Source of the DNA: Sphingobacterium sp. UBA6711
GTDB lineage: Bacteria; Bacteroidota; Bacteroidia; Sphingobacteriales; Sphingobacteriaceae
Assembly (NCBI GenBank): GCA_002454415.1
Contig: DKIT01000033.1
Span: 8,440-15,037 of the forward strand
DNA length: 6,598 bases
Direction: 5' to 3'
A program made the translations under genes and the position numbers. Each line of letters opens with the position of its first letter. Within the stretch, counting starts at the first letter, position 1. Positions 5,458-6,598 of the stretch are shown here, piece by piece. Below the pieces are notes generated by a model, which saw only the letters and a program-made list of their open reading frames with translations, was not told where the DNA came from and did no database searches.

Positions 5458-6405
5458 CTATTTCTCTCCTTTTTTCCCGAAAATAGAAAGCTTGATATAT
5501 TTTCCAGGTTTTTCCTTGACATCTTTCATGAGATTGTCCATTTCTTTGGATGCATTGTTGAGATTATTATATAGCGATTCATCATTTAGCAAAAGACCAA
5601 TAGATCCTTTGCCACTATTGATTTTCCCAGTAATCTCCTTAAAATCGTTGACGGCAGCATTCACTTTGCCCATCGTTTGCTCAAAATCCAACCGTGCGGC
5701 CTTATCAGTGATGTTATTTAAATTAGCCATAATCGCATTAATCTTTTCTCCATTTTGGGAGAAATTGGAAGTAATCGATTCCAGATTTGCCATAATCCGA
5801 TTTAAGCGCCCTTTTTCATTTCCAACAAGTCCTTCTACATCTTTTGTGATACCTTCAACGTTTTTCAATGAGGTCGAAATACTATGGATACTATTTTTGA
5901 AATCGTCTTGGAACTGTTTATCCAAAACTGTATTCACAACAGATAATGTTGAATCCAATTTAATGGTAATGGTTTCAATACGCTTTTGAATAGGCTCTAC
6001 TTTGTCCATGATATTCGGCTGAATACCGGAGTTCAAAAAATCGCCATCTTGCGCCAATTCCTTGCTGTTTCCCATCTCAAAAACAATAGCCTTCCCGCCC
6101 AATAAATCTGTACTTGAAATTCTTGCCACGGTATTTTTGGGAATATCGTAATCAGACTGAATCTTGAACTCGGTTTTGATCTTTCCATCGGGTTGTAAAA
6201 TCATTTTTGAGACCCGACCGATCTGATAGCCATTGACCAAGACAGGCTTTGATGGCGTTAGGCCATCCACTGCATCATAGGTAGTATAAAAGGTATTATC
6301 ATTACTAAAGACATCATTTCCTTTAAGGAAGCTGTAGCCAATAAATAGGAGAACTATCGCAACTGTTGCTAATATGCCGACTTTCGTTTCGTTTGAGATT
6401 TTCAC
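5458..6405 (-). CDS. MlaD/MCE-family protein (lipid transport substrate-binding type)
   Basis: This 315-residue protein has the Bacteroidota MlaD arrangement. There is a short cytosolic N-terminus (MKISNETKVG), one membrane anchor at about 9-28 (VGILATVAIVLLFIGYSFLKG) and an MCE domain at about 38-112, with the Gly-Leu-Thr turn near 48-50, VLVNGYQIGRVSKM, IPKNTVARISS and LLGGKAIVFEMG. A long helical region (about 130-265) follows with repeated I/L-Asn patterns (LNRIMANLESI, INAIMANLNNI), typical of MCE proteins that form a hexameric tunnel. The tail (GSIGLLLNDESLYNNLN...SIFGKKGEK) is the conserved Bacteroidota ending. MCE proteins carry phospholipids across the periplasm with an MlaE/MlaF ABC transporter, which is not in this window. 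The start is GTG (6405-6403); no ATG lies between it and the upstream in-frame stop, and the protein begins as its relatives do. It follows the amidase gene after 61 bases, probably as one operon. Confidence 0.95.
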   Translation of the reverse strand: MKISNETKVGILATVAIVLLFIGYSFLKGNDVFSNDNTFYTTYDAVDGLTPSKPVLVNGYQIGRVSKMILQPDGKIKTEFKIQSDYDIPKNTVARISSTDLLGGKAIVFEMGNSKELAQDGDFLNSGIQPNIMDKVEPIQKRIETITIKLDSTLSVVNTVLDKQFQDDFKNSIHSISTSLKNVEGITKDVEGLVGNEKGRLNRIMANLESITSNFSQNGEKINAIMANLNNITDKAARLDFEQTMGKVNAAVNDFKEITGKINSGKGSIGLLLNDESLYNNLNNASKEMDNLMKDVKEKPGKYIKLSIFGKKGEK

Positions 6406-6466
6406 AAATAATCTATTTTGTATGGATCATTAATATAAGTTTAAAACAGCACAAAAGCAAATCTGT

Positions 6467-6598
6467 TTAGCGTTCGACAGAATTTTTATAAATTTTTAAT
6501 GCTGAAACCAAATTATCAACAATCTCCTGCTGCCCCTCATCAGACAAAAGGTAGCTTTCTTCTTCTCTATTACTGATAAATCCAATTTCTGTCAACAC
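6467..6598 (-). CDS. N-acetylmuramoyl-L-alanine amidase, C-terminal end (rest outside window)
   Basis: The last 43 codons of a minus-strand gene enter from the right edge and stop at TAA 6467-6469. The segment VLTEIGFISNREEESYLL followed by SDEGQQEIVDNLVSAL is the characteristic C-terminal part of Amidase_3 peptidoglycan amidases. The Glu in LTEIGF (6587-6589) corresponds to the catalytic glutamate, and GFISN follows it as in the family. The enzyme cleaves the bond between N-acetylmuramic acid and L-alanine in the cell wall. The zinc-binding residues lie outside the window. Amidase followed by MlaD is a common pairing in Bacteroidota. Confidence 0.9.
   Translation of the reverse strand: MLTEIGFISNREEESYLLSDEGQQEIVDNLVSALKIYKNSVER

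Noticed and set aside
5391..5522. Extension of the one-TM protein upstream to 5522
   Set aside because: The added codons overlap the mlaD coding end in another frame and run through the terminator hairpin.
5438..5989. 183-codon + strand frame
   Set aside because: It lies antisense within the well-supported mlaD-like gene; its hydrophobic look is a by-product of the complementary helical codons.

Overview
The window looks like a chromosomal piece from a Bacteroidota bacterium, most likely of the Sphingobacteriaceae (Sphingobacterium-like). The reasons are a DPP5-type S9 peptidase, an MCE/MlaD protein with the Bacteroidota-style C-terminal tail preceded by an N-acetylmuramoyl-L-alanine amidase, an exported DUF4412/GLPGLI-like protein, AT-rich DNA and weak ribosome binding sites. 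The species is an inference from family style, not from a search.

Layout. The left flank (1-1151, + strand) is the C-terminal part of the S9 peptidase, followed by a perfect 11-bp hairpin terminator (1235-1259). The right flank (5458-6598, - strand) is an MlaD-family protein preceded by the tail of an amidase and followed by a minus-strand terminator (5394-5424). These are ordinary conserved envelope and periplasmic genes.

Between them, roughly 1290-5390, lies an accessory region of small orphan genes and broken gene ends: a 34-codon minus-strand gene remnant (1297-1398); a poorly supported ORF (1543-1851) closely coupled to an exported DUF4412-like protein (1857-2486) with its own terminator; a small possible membrane protein (2590-2778, -); a start-less reading frame interrupted by TGA that ends in a decayed GNAT acetyltransferase domain (2743-3609); and another minus-strand gene tail (3634-3747).

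The most interesting part is a tightly packed minus-strand array (5390 to 3809). It encodes a one-TM protein, a secreted 199-aa protein, a small ORF split by a frameshift at a homopolymer, and a 152-aa protein that resembles bacterial immunity proteins in size, composition and position. The array starts directly behind the mlaD terminator with no visible promoter. Together with the surrounding gene tails, this suggests an insertion hotspot that has received displaced toxin/immunity-like cassettes. The toxin/immunity reading is an inference: no catalytic toxin domain is visible in the window.
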